DNA from: Nocardioides okcheonensis
GTDB taxonomy: Bacteria > Actinomycetota > Actinomycetes > Propionibacteriales > Nocardioidaceae
Assembly: GCF_020991065.1 (NCBI RefSeq)
Contig: NZ_CP087710.1
Coordinates: forward strand, 1,426,001 to 1,490,000
Direction: 5' to 3'
DNA: 64,000 nucleotides
Positions 27,719 to 37,455 of the stretch are shown here, one piece after another. The notes under the pieces are model-generated. The model did no database searches and had not been told where the DNA came from. It worked only from the letters and a program-made list of their open reading frames with translations. Numbering within the stretch: the stretch's first letter is position 1; each line of letters opens with the position of its first letter. The position numbers were made by a program, and so were the translations under genes.

Positions 27719-28726
27719 TCACCCGCAGGAGACGACCCGCCGCCAGGGCTCCACGACCTGCAGCGAGCGCCCGTCCAGCGGTCGCGCGCGGAACTGGTCG
27801 AGCGCGTCCTCCCACCGCGGGTCGGCGGTGCCGGTGACGAACATCGACGACCCCTGGTCGGCGTAGACCAGCCCGTAGCGCTTCATCGCCACCACGATGG
27901 TCCGCGCGACGCCCGTGTAGCGCCGGGCCGGGAACGACCGCGGGAGCCGGAACCGCATCCCGTACGCCGGGAGCGTGCGGGCCGTGTTGCCGCGCGGGCC
28001 GCAGTGCCGGGCCGGCCACGTGTACGCGCTGCGGGCGACGGGCAGCGTGAAGCGCAGCGCGTGGGTGATCCGGCCCGACGCGGCCTCGTCGTAGGACAGC
28101 AGGCCGGGGAGGATCGGCAGGCCGGCGGCGTCGGCGGAGGTCCATCCGGCGGGGCGCAGCCGGTTGGAGGAGAGGTCCCAGCGGGCGGCCGCCGCGGCGC
28201 GCCACCCCACCACGGCCCCGGACGCGTCGCGGACCCGCTCGGCGGCGTAGAGCTCGACGAGGTCGCAGGTGCCGCGCCGCACGGTGATCACGTGGCGGTC
28301 GCCCTCGGCGGGGTCGGGGTCGACGGTGCTGCCTCCCTCGATCGCGGCGTCGGCCGGGACCGGCACGGGCCCGCGGTCGCTCTCGTCGCCGTAGTCCTCG
28401 CCGTCGGTGCCGAACTGCAGGGGCAGGAGCGGCTGGTCGGCGTCGACGACGGTGACCGGGATGCCGTAGTACTCCTCGGTGGTGCCGAGGTCGAGGTGCA
28501 GGTCGTGCCCGGCGGCCTGGCGTCGCACGATCGCCTGCGACCACCGCCAGACCGGTCGGTGGTCGATGCGTCGGTTCCACGGGTTGTCGGCCGGGAACAC
28601 CGCGCAGCCGCCGACGGTGTGCACCGCCGCGCGCCGCTCCCCCGTCGGCACGGCGCCGGCCACGACCGGGGCCGAGGCGGTCGCGGTGGCCACGAGGGAC
28701 AGGAGCAGGACGAGGAGGCGCCGCAC
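27719..28726 (-). CDS. Secreted hypothetical protein, 335 aa
   Basis: A Sec signal peptide (RRLLVLLLSLVATATASAPVVAGA) is followed by a mature part starting near CAVFPADNPWNRRIDHRPV. The rest contains DLHLDLGTTEEYYGIPVTVVD, LVELYAAERV, AARWDLSSNRLRPAGWTSADAAGLPILPGLL and, near the end, RTIVVAMKRYGLVYADQGSSMFVTG. Such proteins are common in soil actinobacteria and look like carbohydrate- or wall-directed beta-rich proteins, but I know no named activity. Two Cys in the mature half and one near the C-terminus could form disulphides. ATG/GTG at 28726 is set by the signal peptide. Confidence 0.65.
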   Translation of the reverse strand: MRRLLVLLLSLVATATASAPVVAGAVPTGERRAAVHTVGGCAVFPADNPWNRRIDHRPVWRWSQAIVRRQAAGHDLHLDLGTTEEYYGIPVTVVDADQPLLPLQFGTDGEDYGDESDRGPVPVPADAAIEGGSTVDPDPAEGDRHVITVRRGTCDLVELYAAERVRDASGAVVGWRAAAAARWDLSSNRLRPAGWTSADAAGLPILPGLLSYDEAASGRITHALRFTLPVARSAYTWPARHCGPRGNTARTLPAYGMRFRLPRSFPARRYTGVARTIVVAMKRYGLVYADQGSSMFVTGTADPRWEDALDQFRARPLDGRSLQVVEPWRRVVSCG

Positions 28727-28736
28727 CCCCGGGAGC

Positions 28737-29678
28737 CTAGGGGCTGGCCGGCAGCCTGACGAGGTGCTCGGCCATGTCGACCACCGGGCGGTAGCCGAGC
28801 CCGGCGTAGATCTTGTTCGACGTCGGGTTGGCGGTGTCGGTGAACAGGCACATCCGCACGCCCGCGTCGAGCCCGCGCCGGGTCAGCTCGCCCACGACGT
28901 ACGACGCGATGCCGCGGCCGCGGAACTCCTGCGGGGTGTAGACCGGGCCGACCCGGGCGACGCCGTAGGCCGGGACGCCCGACCCGCTGAGGTGGGCGAG
29001 CGTCCCGTCGGGCAGCTCCCACACCCACTCGACGCCCTCGCGGATCCGCCCCAGGACGCTGTCCATGGTGTTGTGCTCCCCCGACGCCGGGTCGGGCTCG
29101 CGCCCGGCCTGCTGGTCGGCCTCGACGTGGAACTCGCGGAACCAGGCGAGCACGGTCGCGGCGTCGTCCTCGGTCGCCCGGCGCAGTCGCCCCTCGGGGG
29201 CGGGCGGCACCTCGACCGACACCGCCTCCCACAGCCGGCTGCCCTTCGCGACGACCAGCTCACCGCCCCACAGCCGGGCGGTCTCGCGGGCCAGCACCTC
29301 GGCGCCCGGCAGGGCGCCGTTCGCACCCCCGAGCAGCTCGCCACGGGCGTGGAGGACGACCGCGAGCTCACGGGCGGCGGCCTCCGGCATCGGCATCGCG
29401 AAGGTCGGGTGGGGCCGGAACGGCGCGGTCCGCATCGCCGCGCTGACCACCCGGCCGGCGTCGTCGCGCACGACGAGCCACCACCGGTCGAAGGGCGCGC
29501 CGACCTCGGCCCACGAGTCCTGCCCGTCGGCGAGCTCGCGCGCGGTGCGGGTCGTGACGGAGGCGATCACGCTGCCCAGCACGGGCTCACGGGCGAGCAC
29601 CTCCTCGGCGGAGAGGAGGAAGGCCTCGGGCTCGTCGAAGAACTCGAGGGCGAAGGGGCCGGCGCCGAGGTCGTCCAT
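28737..29678 (-). CDS. GNAT family acetyltransferase, two-domain
   Basis: A 313-residue protein. The C-terminal half is a GNAT domain: RLRRATEDDAATVLAWFREFH at about residue 168, VGPVYTPQEFRGRGIASYVVGELTRRGLDAG at about 242-272 (motif A, acetyl-CoA), then LFTDTANPTSNKIYAGLGYRPV. The N-terminal half (FALEFFDEPEAFL, WWLVVRDDAGRVVSAAMRTAPF, AARELAVVL) is a degenerate GNAT-like domain typical of this subfamily. Substrate unknown. ATG 29678 is the start. It is divergent from valS with a 75-bp gap that must hold both promoters. Confidence 0.85.
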   Translation of the reverse strand: MDDLGAGPFALEFFDEPEAFLLSAEEVLAREPVLGSVIASVTTRTARELADGQDSWAEVGAPFDRWWLVVRDDAGRVVSAAMRTAPFRPHPTFAMPMPEAAARELAVVLHARGELLGGANGALPGAEVLARETARLWGGELVVAKGSRLWEAVSVEVPPAPEGRLRRATEDDAATVLAWFREFHVEADQQAGREPDPASGEHNTMDSVLGRIREGVEWVWELPDGTLAHLSGSGVPAYGVARVGPVYTPQEFRGRGIASYVVGELTRRGLDAGVRMCLFTDTANPTSNKIYAGLGYRPVVDMAEHLVRLPASP

Positions 29679-29753
29679 GGCGCCACGGTAGTTCGCACGC
29701 GCCGGAGCGATACTCGTTTTCGCAGGCAGGAGTGCCCTCAATAGACTTCCGGC

Positions 29754-32387
29754 ATGACTGAGAACCCCAGCACCCAGGTCCCGGGCACCGACCCGGTCAC
29801 GACGACGAGCACCGACCAGCGTGCCGTCGTCGTACCGGACCGCCCGGCGCTGGAGGGCCTGGAGGAGAAGTGGTCGCGCGCGTGGGCCGACAACGACACC
29901 TACGCCTTCGACCGCACGCAGCCGCGGGAGAACGTCTACTCCATCGACACCCCGCCGCCGACCGTCAGCGGGTCGCTGCACGTCGGCCACGTCTACTCCT
30001 ACAGCCACACCGACCTGATCGCGCGCTACCAGCGGATGCAGGGCAAGGCCGTCTTCTACCCGATCGGCTGGGACGACAACGGCCTGCCGACCGAGCGCCG
30101 CGTCCAGAACTACTTCGGCGTGCGCTGCGACCCGACCCTGCCCTACGACCCGGACTTCACGCCGCCCGAGAAGCCCGACGCGAAGAAGCAGGTCCCGGTC
30201 AGCCGGCCGAACTTCATCGAGCTGTGCGAGCAGCTCGTCGTCGAGGACGAGAAGGCCTTCGAGGCGCTCTGGCGCCAGCTCGGCCTGTCGGTGCAGTGGA
30301 ACCCGACCTACACCACGATCGGCGACCACTCCCGCACCGTCAGCCAGCGCGCGTTCCTGCGCAACTTCGCCCGCGGCGAGGCGTACCTCTCCGAGGCGCC
30401 GACCCTGTGGGACGTCACGTTCCAGACCGCCGTCGCACAGGCCGAGCTCGAGGCGCGCGACTACCCGGGCGCCTACCACCGCGTGGCCTTCCACCGCCCG
30501 GACGGCTCCCCGATCCACATCGAGACCACCCGCCCCGAGCTGATCCCGAGCGTGGTCGCGCTGATCGCGCACCCCGACGACGAGCGCTACCAGGACGTCT
30601 TCGGGACCACGGTCACCTCGCCGGTCTTCGGCGTCGAGATCCCGGTCCTCGCCCACCCCGCCGCCGAGCCCGACAAGGGCGCCGGCATCGCGATGTGCTG
30701 CACCTTCGGTGACCTCACCGACGTCATGTGGTGGCGCGAGCTCGACCTCCCGGTCCGCACGGTCGTCGGCCGCGACGGCCGGCTCACCCGCGAGACGCCC
30801 GAGTGGCTGTCGGCCGAGGCCGCCGCGACGGCCTACGCCGACCTCGCCGGCAAGACGACGTTCAGCGCCCGCGAGGCGATGGTCGCGCTGCTGCGGGAGT
30901 CCGGCGACCTCGACGGCGAGCCGAAGCCGACGCAGCGGATGGCGAACTTCTACGAGAAGGGCGACAAGCCGCTCGAGATCATCGCCACCCGCCAGTGGTA
31001 CATCAAGAACGGCGGGCGCGATGCCGCGCTCCGCAAGGAGATGCTGGTCCGCGGCGAGGAGATCACCTGGATCCCCGCCCACATGAAGCACCGCTACGAC
31101 AACTGGGTCGGTGGCCTCAACGGCGACTGGCTGATCTCGCGCCAGCGGTTCTTCGGCATCCCGTTCCCGGTCTGGTACCCGCTCGACGCCGACGGCGAGC
31201 CCGACCACGACCACCCGCTGATGCCGGCCGAGGCGCAGCTGCCGGTCGACCCGTCCACGCAAGCGCCGGAGGGCTACACCGAGGACCAGCGCGGCAAGCC
31301 CGGCGGCTTCATCGGTGACCCGGACGTCATGGACACCTGGGCGACCTCGTCCCTCACCCCGCAGATCGCGGGCCAGTGGGAGGTCGACGACGACCTGTTC
31401 TCGCGGGTCTTCCCCTACGACCTCGCCACCCAGGCGCACGACATCATCCGCACCTGGCTGTTCTCCCGCGTGGTCCGCGCCGACTACGAGCACCAGGTCG
31501 TGCCGTGGTCGCACGCGATGATCTCCGGCTTCATCGTCGACCCCGACCGCAAGAAGATGTCGAAGTCGAAGGGCAACGTCGTCGTGCCGACCGACATCCT
31601 CGACAAGTACGGCGCCGACGCCGTCCGCTGGCGCGCCGCGATCGGCCGCCCGGGCCTGGACTCGCCGTTCGACGAGTCGCAGATGAAGGTCGGCCGCCGG
31701 CTGGCGATGAAGGTCCTCAACGCCTCGAAGTTCGTCCTCGGCAACGTGGGCGCCACCGAGCTCAGCCCGGCGTCGGTCAGCGCGCCGGTCGACTGCGCGC
31801 TGCTCGGCCGCCTCGAGGTCGTCGTGCGCCGCGCGACGGAGGCGTTCGACGCCTACGACTACACCACCGCGCTCGAGGTCACCGAGAAGTTCTTCTGGGA
31901 GTTCTGCGACGACTACCTCGAGCTGGTCAAGGAGCGGGCGTACGCCACCGAGGGCGGCGCCGGCACCGCCTCCGCCCGCGCCACGCTGGCGATCGCGCTG
32001 CACGTCCAGCTGCGGCTGCTCGCGCCCTTCCTGCCCTACGCGACCGAGGAGGTCTGGTCGTGGTGGCAGGAGGGCTCGATCCACCACGCGTCGTGGCCGA
32101 CGGCCGCGGACCTCGGCTCGGCCGCGGCGTCCCAGCCGCTGGTCCTCGACGCGGTCGCGGCCGCGCTGACCGGCATCCGCGGCGCCAAGTCGCAGGCCAA
32201 GGCCAAGATGCGCGCCCCGCTGTCGCGCGTGGTCGTCACGGGCCCGCAAGCGCTCGTCGACGCCGCCCGCGAGGCGCAGGACGACCTGCGCGCGGTGGGC
32301 ACCATCGTGGGTGACCTCGAGTTCGTCGCCGACGAGTCGGCCGGCGACCTGCGGGTCAGCGCCGAGCTGGCCCCGACCGAGGACTGA
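29754..32387 (+). CDS. valS: Valyl-tRNA synthetase
   Basis: An 877-residue class I synthetase of the short type. The HIGH-type motif is [17 protein letters not shown] at about residues 66-82; the KMSKS motif is [17 protein letters not shown] at about 600. The editing (CP1) domain includes [19 protein letters not shown]-terminal anticodon-binding domain is present, but the long coiled-coil tail of E. coli ValS is absent. It charges tRNA-Val. ATG 29754 is chosen from the family alignment; no T-box leader is seen. Its end overlaps by 32 bp a convergent gene. Confidence 0.97.
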   Translation: MTENPSTQVPGTDPVTTTSTDQRAVVVPDRPALEGLEEKWSRAWADNDTYAFDRTQPRENVYSIDTPPPTVSGSLHVGHVYSYSHTDLIARYQRMQGKAVFYPIGWDDNGLPTERRVQNYFGVRCDPTLPYDPDFTPPEKPDAKKQVPVSRPNFIELCEQLVVEDEKAFEALWRQLGLSVQWNPTYTTIGDHSRTVSQRAFLRNFARGEAYLSEAPTLWDVTFQTAVAQAELEARDYPGAYHRVAFHRPDGSPIHIETTRPELIPSVVALIAHPDDERYQDVFGTTVTSPVFGVEIPVLAHPAAEPDKGAGIAMCCTFGDLTDVMWWRELDLPVRTVVGRDGRLTRETPEWLSAEAAATAYADLAGKTTFSAREAMVALLRESGDLDGEPKPTQRMANFYEKGDKPLEIIATRQWYIKNGGRDAALRKEMLVRGEEITWIPAHMKHRYDNWVGGLNGDWLISRQRFFGIPFPVWYPLDADGEPDHDHPLMPAEAQLPVDPSTQAPEGYTEDQRGKPGGFIGDPDVMDTWATSSLTPQIAGQWEVDDDLFSRVFPYDLATQAHDIIRTWLFSRVVRADYEHQVVPWSHAMISGFIVDPDRKKMSKSKGNVVVPTDILDKYGADAVRWRAAIGRPGLDSPFDESQMKVGRRLAMKVLNASKFVLGNVGATELSPASVSAPVDCALLGRLEVVVRRATEAFDAYDYTTALEVTEKFFWEFCDDYLELVKERAYATEGGAGTASARATLAIALHVQLRLLAPFLPYATEEVWSWWQEGSIHHASWPTAADLGSAAASQPLVLDAVAAALTGIRGAKSQAKAKMRAPLSRVVVTGPQALVDAAREAQDDLRAVGTIVGDLEFVADESAGDLRVSAELAPTED

Positions 32388-32781
32388 CGAGGTCGGCCCC
32401 TCGCGGCGGGAGGTCCCGCCGCGAGGAGGTCGACCACGCGCGCACCGACCGGGCGGACTCCCCTGTGGACTCCCGGTCGGCGTCGGGGACCGTCGTCCCC
32501 GGCTGGCGTGCGGCGAGCTCGGCCGGCAGCCGCACCACGCTCGGTGCGTCGTCGAGGTCCCCGACGACCCGGTCCGCGCGTCCTGCCGGTGCCCCATCCG
32601 CACCAGCGATCGGCCGAGCCGGGTGGAACAGGTCCCCGAGGCTGACGCCGTTGGCCGCGGCCCCGGTCAGCACCGCGCACAGCACGGCCGCCAGGGCGAA
32701 CCCCACGAACGGCCGCACCCGGTCGACGCCGGCCTGGTCTGCATCCCACACACCTGAGAGACGGCGCACCCCGCGGGTCAT
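32356..32781 (-). CDS. Membrane-anchored hypothetical protein, paralogue of the next gene
   Basis: A 141-residue protein with one membrane segment ([25 protein letters not shown], about residues 21-45) followed by [17 protein letters not shown] and [10 protein letters not shown]. The same order of blocks (RPLVAFAFVSVLCAVL, LFRPGRPIA, VPAELSA) occurs in the neighbour at 32857-33600, so they are tandem duplicates; this one lacks the charged repeat tail. The topology suggests N-terminus in, tail outside. It overlaps the end of valS by 32 bp on the other strand. ATG 32781 is used; no strong ribosome binding site. Function unknown. Confidence 0.55.
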   Translation of the reverse strand: MTRGVRRLSGVWDADQAGVDRVRPFVGFALAAVLCAVLTGAAANGVSLGDLFHPARPIAGADGAPAGRADRVVGDLDDAPSVVRLPAELAARQPGTTVPDADRESTGESARSVRAWSTSSRRDLPPRGADLVSPRSGPARR

Positions 32782-32856
32782 GACGCCGAACGACCGGACC
32801 TGGTCTGGACCGGCTCCGACCGGCGCTGCGCGGCCCCGTCCGAGGGTGCCGGTCGG

Positions 32857-33600
32857 TCAGCCCCGGTCGCCCCCGGAACCGCCCTTCGCGGCGTCCCGCT
32901 CGGCCTCTCGCTGCGCCTTCTCCGCCTCGCGAGCCGCCTGCGCCGCGTCCCGCTCCGCCTCGCGCTGCGCCTTCTCCGCCTCCCGCGCCGCCTTCGCGGC
33001 CGCTCGCTCGGCCTCGCGCTGCGCCTTCTCCGCCTCCCGCGCCGCCTCCGCGGCCGCCCGCTCGGCCTCGCGCTGCGCCTTCTCCGCCTCCCGCTCGGCG
33101 TCCCGTGCTGCCTTCGCGGCCTCCCGCTCCGCCTCGCGCTGGGCCTTCTCCGCGTCGCGGCCCGGCTCGGCGGTGGGCACGGCGGTCGGTTCGGTGGTCG
33201 GCTCGACGGTGGGCACGGCCGTCGGTTCCGTGGTGGGCTCGGTGGTGGGGGTCGGCGACGTCGGCTGGGCCGCGCTGCCACGGCCGCCCGACTCCGGGGT
33301 GTCGACCGCGCCCGCGGCCGTCCAGGACGCCCCGGAGGAGGGCTGCTGCGGGGCCTCGCGGGTCGACGCACCGACGCTCGGCGCGACGGCGCTCAGCTCG
33401 GCGGGCACCATGATCGGCGCGCGGGTCGCGGGGGTCGCGCGGGCCGCGGGCGCTTCGGCGACGCGCGGCGCGGCGATCGGCCGGCCGGGGCGGAAGAGGT
33501 CGGCACCGAAGCCGCCGGTCGCGGACACCGTCATCAGCACGGCGCACAGCACCGACACGAACGCGAACGCGACGAGCGGTCGCCACTGCTCGCTCTTCAC
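32857..33600 (-). CDS. Membrane-anchored protein with Thr/Pro linker and 18-residue charged helical repeats
   Basis: A 247-residue protein. Residues about 6-27 form a membrane segment (PLVAFAFVSVLCAVLMTV). A PTTEPTTEPTAVPT-type linker (about 115-145) leads to five copies of REAEKAQREAER(A/D)AA-x-AA. The charge pattern alternates Glu/Asp with Lys/Arg, which favours a stable single alpha helix or coiled coil. GTG 33600 is chosen because GGAGAGGGG lies 4 bases upstream. The tail ends in GGSGGDRG. The helix is probably extracytoplasmic, possibly spanning the wall. TolA-like composition, but no TolA domain. Function unknown. Confidence 0.65.
   Translation of the reverse strand: MKSEQWRPLVAFAFVSVLCAVLMTVSATGGFGADLFRPGRPIAAPRVAEAPAARATPATRAPIMVPAELSAVAPSVGASTREAPQQPSSGASWTAAGAVDTPESGGRGSAAQPTSPTPTTEPTTEPTAVPTVEPTTEPTAVPTAEPGRDAEKAQREAEREAAKAARDAEREAEKAQREAERAAAEAAREAEKAQREAERAAAKAAREAEKAQREAERDAAQAAREAEKAQREAERDAAKGGSGGDRG
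32911..33160 (-). repeat. 54-bp in-gene tandem repeat
   Basis: The unit core CTGCGCCTTCTCCGC (plus-strand reading) starts at 32911, 32965, 33019 and 33073, exactly 54 bases apart, with a fifth diverged copy at 33139 after a 12-bp insertion. It encodes the 18-residue charged helix repeats of the enclosing gene. Expansion or contraction by slippage would keep the frame. Confidence 0.85.
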
Positions 33601-33697
33601 CGGTCCCCTCTCCACGCAGGCTGTCGCGTGGATTCTCGTGGGACCGGACGGTCGGGCCACCCTCGATGGCCCGGGACCACCCGGGAGGACCAGGGCG

Positions 33698-33721
33698 ACG
33701 TAGTCCGTTCGGACTACGTCG
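33698..33721 (-). terminator. Terminator-like palindrome downstream of clpX
   Basis: GACGTAGTCCG and CGGACTACGTC pair perfectly around two bases, 10 bp past the clpX stop. There is no T-run, which is usual in high-GC actinobacteria. An operator for the following gene at 33600 is an alternative. Confidence 0.6.
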
Positions 33722-33730
33722 GCCGGTCGG

Positions 33731-35011
<1,281 letters not shown>

Positions 35012-35084
35012 GAGTCGTGTCCTCCAGTCCCACCGGGAGGTTCCCGGCCTTCCACACCTTGGAAATCAGGCTCCTCGACGGTAC

Positions 35085-35118
35085 CCCGTGCCGGCCCCCG
35101 ACGGGGGCCGGACACGGG
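35085..35118 (-). terminator. Strong hairpin terminator after clpP1-clpP2
   Basis: CCCGTG plus CCGGCCCCC (35085-35099) pairs with GGGGGCCGG and CACGGG (35103-35118), one base bulged, 3-base loop. It lies 25 bp after the clpP2 stop and before clpX. Confidence 0.7.
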
Positions 35119-35142
35119 ATGTCGTGAGCCGCAATTGTGCGC

Positions 35143-35751
35143 TCAGACGAGCGCGGGAGCACCCTTGCGGGACTCGATGACCGCATCGATCAGGCCGTAC
35201 TCGACGGCCTGCTCCGCGGTCAGGATCTTGTCACGCTCGATGTCGGCGCTCACCTGGTCGATGTCCTTGCCGCTGGAGTCGGCGATCATCCGCTCGAGCA
35301 GCTCGCGCATCCGCAGGATCTCGTTGGCCTGGATCTCGATGTCCGAGGTCTGGCCGAAGGTGCCCTCGGTGTAGGGCTGGTGGATCAGGATGCGGCTGTT
35401 GGGCAGCGCCATCCGCTTGCCCTTCGCGCCGGCGCCGAGCAGGATCGCCGCCGCCGAGGCCGCCTGGCCCAGGCACACGGTCTGCACGTCGGGCTTGATG
35501 AACCGCATCGTGTCGTAGATCGCGGTGAGCGCCGTGAAGGAGCCGCCGGGGCTGTTGATGTAGATGCTGATGTCGGTGTCGGGGTTCATCGTCTCCAGGC
35601 ACATCAGCTGGGCGATGACCGCGTTGGCCACGTCGTCGCTGATCGGCGTGCCGAGGTAGATGATGCGCTCCTCGAACAGCTTGGCGTAGGGGTCGATGCG
35701 GCGGAAGCCGTAGGAGGTCCGCTCTTCCCACTGGGGAATGTAGTAGTTCAT
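35143..35751 (-). CDS. clpP2: ATP-dependent Clp protease proteolytic subunit ClpP2
   Basis: A 202-residue serine protease subunit. The catalytic triad is Ser in GQAASAAAILL, His in ILIHQPY and Asp in IERDKILTAEQ. INSPGGS marks the oxyanion region. The N-terminus MNYYIPQWEERTSYGFRR is typical of actinobacterial ClpP2, the subunit that docks ClpX/ClpC. Its ATG lies 2 bp after the clpP1 stop, so the pair is co-transcribed and forms the mixed ClpP1P2 tetradecamer. Confidence 0.96.
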   Translation of the reverse strand: MNYYIPQWEERTSYGFRRIDPYAKLFEERIIYLGTPISDDVANAVIAQLMCLETMNPDTDISIYINSPGGSFTALTAIYDTMRFIKPDVQTVCLGQAASAAAILLGAGAKGKRMALPNSRILIHQPYTEGTFGQTSDIEIQANEILRMRELLERMIADSSGKDIDQVSADIERDKILTAEQAVEYGLIDAVIESRKGAPALV

Positions 35752-35753
35752 GG

Positions 35754-36446
35754 TCAGTCCTTCTGGGTCGAACCGGAGTGGCGGGCCGGGCGACCCTCGT
35801 CGGCTGCCTCGCGGGCACTGGTGATCACCAGGTCGACCAGGCCGTACTCGACCGCCTGGTCCGCGGTGAACCAGCGGTCACGGTCGGCGTCGGCGACGAC
35901 CTGCTCGACGCTCTGGCCGGTGTGCTCGGCGATGAGGTCGAGCAGCACCTTCTTGATGTGGAGCGACTGCTGCGCCTGGATCTTGATGTCCGAGGCGGAG
36001 CCGCCCATGCCCGAGGAGGGCTGGTGCATCATGATCCGCGCGTGCGGCAGGGCGTAGCGCTTGCCCTTGGTGCCGGCGCACAGCAGGAACTGGCCCATCG
36101 AGGCCGCCAGGCCCATGCCGACGGTCGCCACGTCGTTGGGGATGTAGTTCATCGTGTCGTAGATCGCCATGCCGGCGTCCACCGAGCCGCCGGGGCTGTT
36201 GATGTGGAGGAAGATGTCCGCCTCCGGGTCCTCCGCCGACAGCAGGAGGAGCTGGGCGCAGATCGCGTTGGCGTTCTGGTCGCGCACCTCCGAGCCGAGG
36301 AAGACGATGCGCTCGCGGAGGAGGCGCTGGTAGATGTGGTCGTCGAGGCCATACATCCCACCGGCGCCGTTCATCTCCGGCGAGAGGGCTGGGCTGGAGT
36401 TCTGGTTCACGCTGGCGACACTAGCCGCAAGGACGGACACTTCCAC
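35754..36446 (-). CDS. clpP1: ATP-dependent Clp protease proteolytic subunit ClpP1
   Basis: A protein of about 230 residues. The triad is Ser in [11 protein letters not shown], His in RIMMHQP and Asp in [21 protein letters not shown] is present. The start is uncertain: GTG 36446 has AGAGGGGG seven bases upstream and gives [12 protein letters not shown] before [17 protein letters not shown] 36410 would start at NQNSS and has no ribosome binding site. The N-terminal part is processed off in related ClpP proteins. First gene of clpP1-clpP2; a candidate ClgR box is directly upstream. Confidence 0.95.
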   Translation of the reverse strand: MEVSVLAASVASVNQNSSPALSPEMNGAGGMYGLDDHIYQRLLRERIVFLGSEVRDQNANAICAQLLLLSAEDPEADIFLHINSPGGSVDAGMAIYDTMNYIPNDVATVGMGLAASMGQFLLCAGTKGKRYALPHARIMMHQPSSGMGGSASDIKIQAQQSLHIKKVLLDLIAEHTGQSVEQVVADADRDRWFTADQAVEYGLVDLVITSAREAADEGRPARHSGSTQKD

Positions 36447-36461
36447 GCGAAGACCCCCTCT

Positions 36462-36478
36462 GTTCGCCCACAGCAGAC
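36462..36478. promoter_or_regulatory. Candidate ClgR box upstream of clpP1
   Basis: GTTCGC-CCACA-GCAGAC on the plus strand resembles the reported Streptomyces ClgR site GTTCGC-N5-GCG, with one mismatch in the second half. It ends right before the ribosome binding site of clpP1 (distance 16 bases to GTG 36446). No ClgR gene is in the window. Confidence 0.4.
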
Positions 36479-36982
36479 TCAGCGCTCCACGGCGGCGGCG
36501 AGGCCCGCCAGGGTCCGGGCCATGCCCGCCTCGAGCTCGCCGGCGTGCGGCCCGGCACCACCGAGGGCCAGCGCGGCGAACACCCGACCCGAACGGGTGA
36601 GCCGCCGCGGGACCGGGCGTCGGTGCACCACGCGGGTGCCGTGACCCTCCGGCACCAGCTCGTAGATCCACCGAGACCCGCTCGTCCGGGTGTCCCACGC
36701 GAGGGTCACGCCCTCCTCGAGCACGGCGACCACGCTGCGGGTGGGCCACACGACGCCCTTGCGCCGGTTGATGCCGAGGTACTGCTGCCCGACGCGGAGG
36801 CCGCCGGGTCGCAGCGCCACCATCCGGACCAGCTCGGGGCTCCAGTCCGGCATCCGCGTCAGATCGGTCAGGGCCGCCCAGACCACGGACGGTGGTGCCG
36901 CGACGAGGCGCTCGGCCCGCAGCTCGCGGTCGGCGGAGGGCTCCAGCATGCCCAGCACCCTAGCGGCGCGGGGTGAGGTCAC
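36479..36982 (-). CDS. SRPBCC (polyketide cyclase/START-like) family protein
   Basis: A 167-residue protein with the SRPBCC pattern: [35 protein letters not shown] at about residues 20-54 (helix-grip start), [40 protein letters not shown], and a long C-terminal helix [20 protein letters not shown]. Members bind small hydrophobic ligands. GTG 36982 follows the MarR stop by 13 bp; ATG 36949 is an alternative start. It is probably the second gene of the MarR transcript and sits between clpP1 and tig, where mycobacteria have nothing similar. Confidence 0.8.
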   Translation of the reverse strand: MTSPRAARVLGMLEPSADRELRAERLVAAPPSVVWAALTDLTRMPDWSPELVRMVALRPGGLRVGQQYLGINRRKGVVWPTRSVVAVLEEGVTLAWDTRTSGSRWIYELVPEGHGTRVVHRRPVPRRLTRSGRVFAALALGGAGPHAGELEAGMARTLAGLAAAVER

Positions 36983-36995
36983 GCCGCCTCGTCGA

Positions 36996-37424
36996 TCACC
37001 CGAGCGCGAGCTCCCCCAGCACCTCCCGGAACACGCGGTAGCGCTCCGGGCCGACGCGCTCGGCCCACGTCGCGTCGCAGCGGGCCAGCACGGCGGCCGA
37101 GCGCGCCACCGCCTCGCTCCCCCGGTCGGTGGCCCGGACGACCCGGGCGCGGGCGTCGTGGTCGGCGACCGCCACCTCGACCATGCCCAGGCCCTCGAGC
37201 TGGCGCACGAACTGCCCGCACCCCTGGGTGGTCATGTCCACGCACTCCGCGAGCTCGCTGATGGTGAGCCCCTCCGGCGGGAGCCACTCCAGCACCCGCA
37301 GCTGCGAGGGGCGCAGCTCGGGCACGTCCAGCGCGAGCTGCTCGCGCAGCTGCCCGAAGACCAGGCCCATCAGCATCGGCAGGTGGGGCTCGACGACGGG
37401 GCGTCGACCCTTGACGTCAGTCAT
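36996..37424 (-). CDS. MarR family transcriptional regulator
   Basis: A 142-residue winged-helix regulator: RPSQLRVLEWLPPEGLTISELAECVDMTTQGCGQFVRQLEGLGMVEVAVADHDARARVVRATDRG covers helix-turn-helix and wing (read here as the family motif blocks LTISELAE, FVRQLEGLGMV, DARARVV). MarR proteins repress nearby genes and respond to small phenolic ligands. ATG 37424 has no ribosome binding site and appears leaderless. It is divergent from the kinase-fold gene at 37448 with only 23 bases between the start codons. Confidence 0.88.
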   Translation of the reverse strand: MTDVKGRRPVVEPHLPMLMGLVFGQLREQLALDVPELRPSQLRVLEWLPPEGLTISELAECVDMTTQGCGQFVRQLEGLGMVEVAVADHDARARVVRATDRGSEAVARSAAVLARCDATWAERVGPERYRVFREVLGELALG

Positions 37425-37455
37425 GAAAGCAACTTACCTTGTCATGCATGAAAGC
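37411..37455. promoter_or_regulatory. Divergent leaderless promoter with CATGAAAGC direct repeats
   Basis: On the plus strand TTGACG (37411-37416), an 18-base spacer and TACCTT (37435-37440) form a good promoter whose start would be at the ATG 37448. On the minus strand TAAGTT lies 6 bases before the MarR ATG. CATGAAAGC is repeated at 37422 and 37447, covering both start codons, and may be the MarR operator. Confidence 0.5.

Noticed and set aside
29679..29753. T-box leader upstream of valS
   Set aside because: The gap is only 75 bases and lacks the T-box sequence and an antiterminator hairpin.
28737..32603. Minus-strand frame extending antisense through valS
   Set aside because: Only its end (28737-29678) is a GNAT gene; the remainder is a shadow of valS, whose HIGH and KMSKS motifs are on the plus strand.
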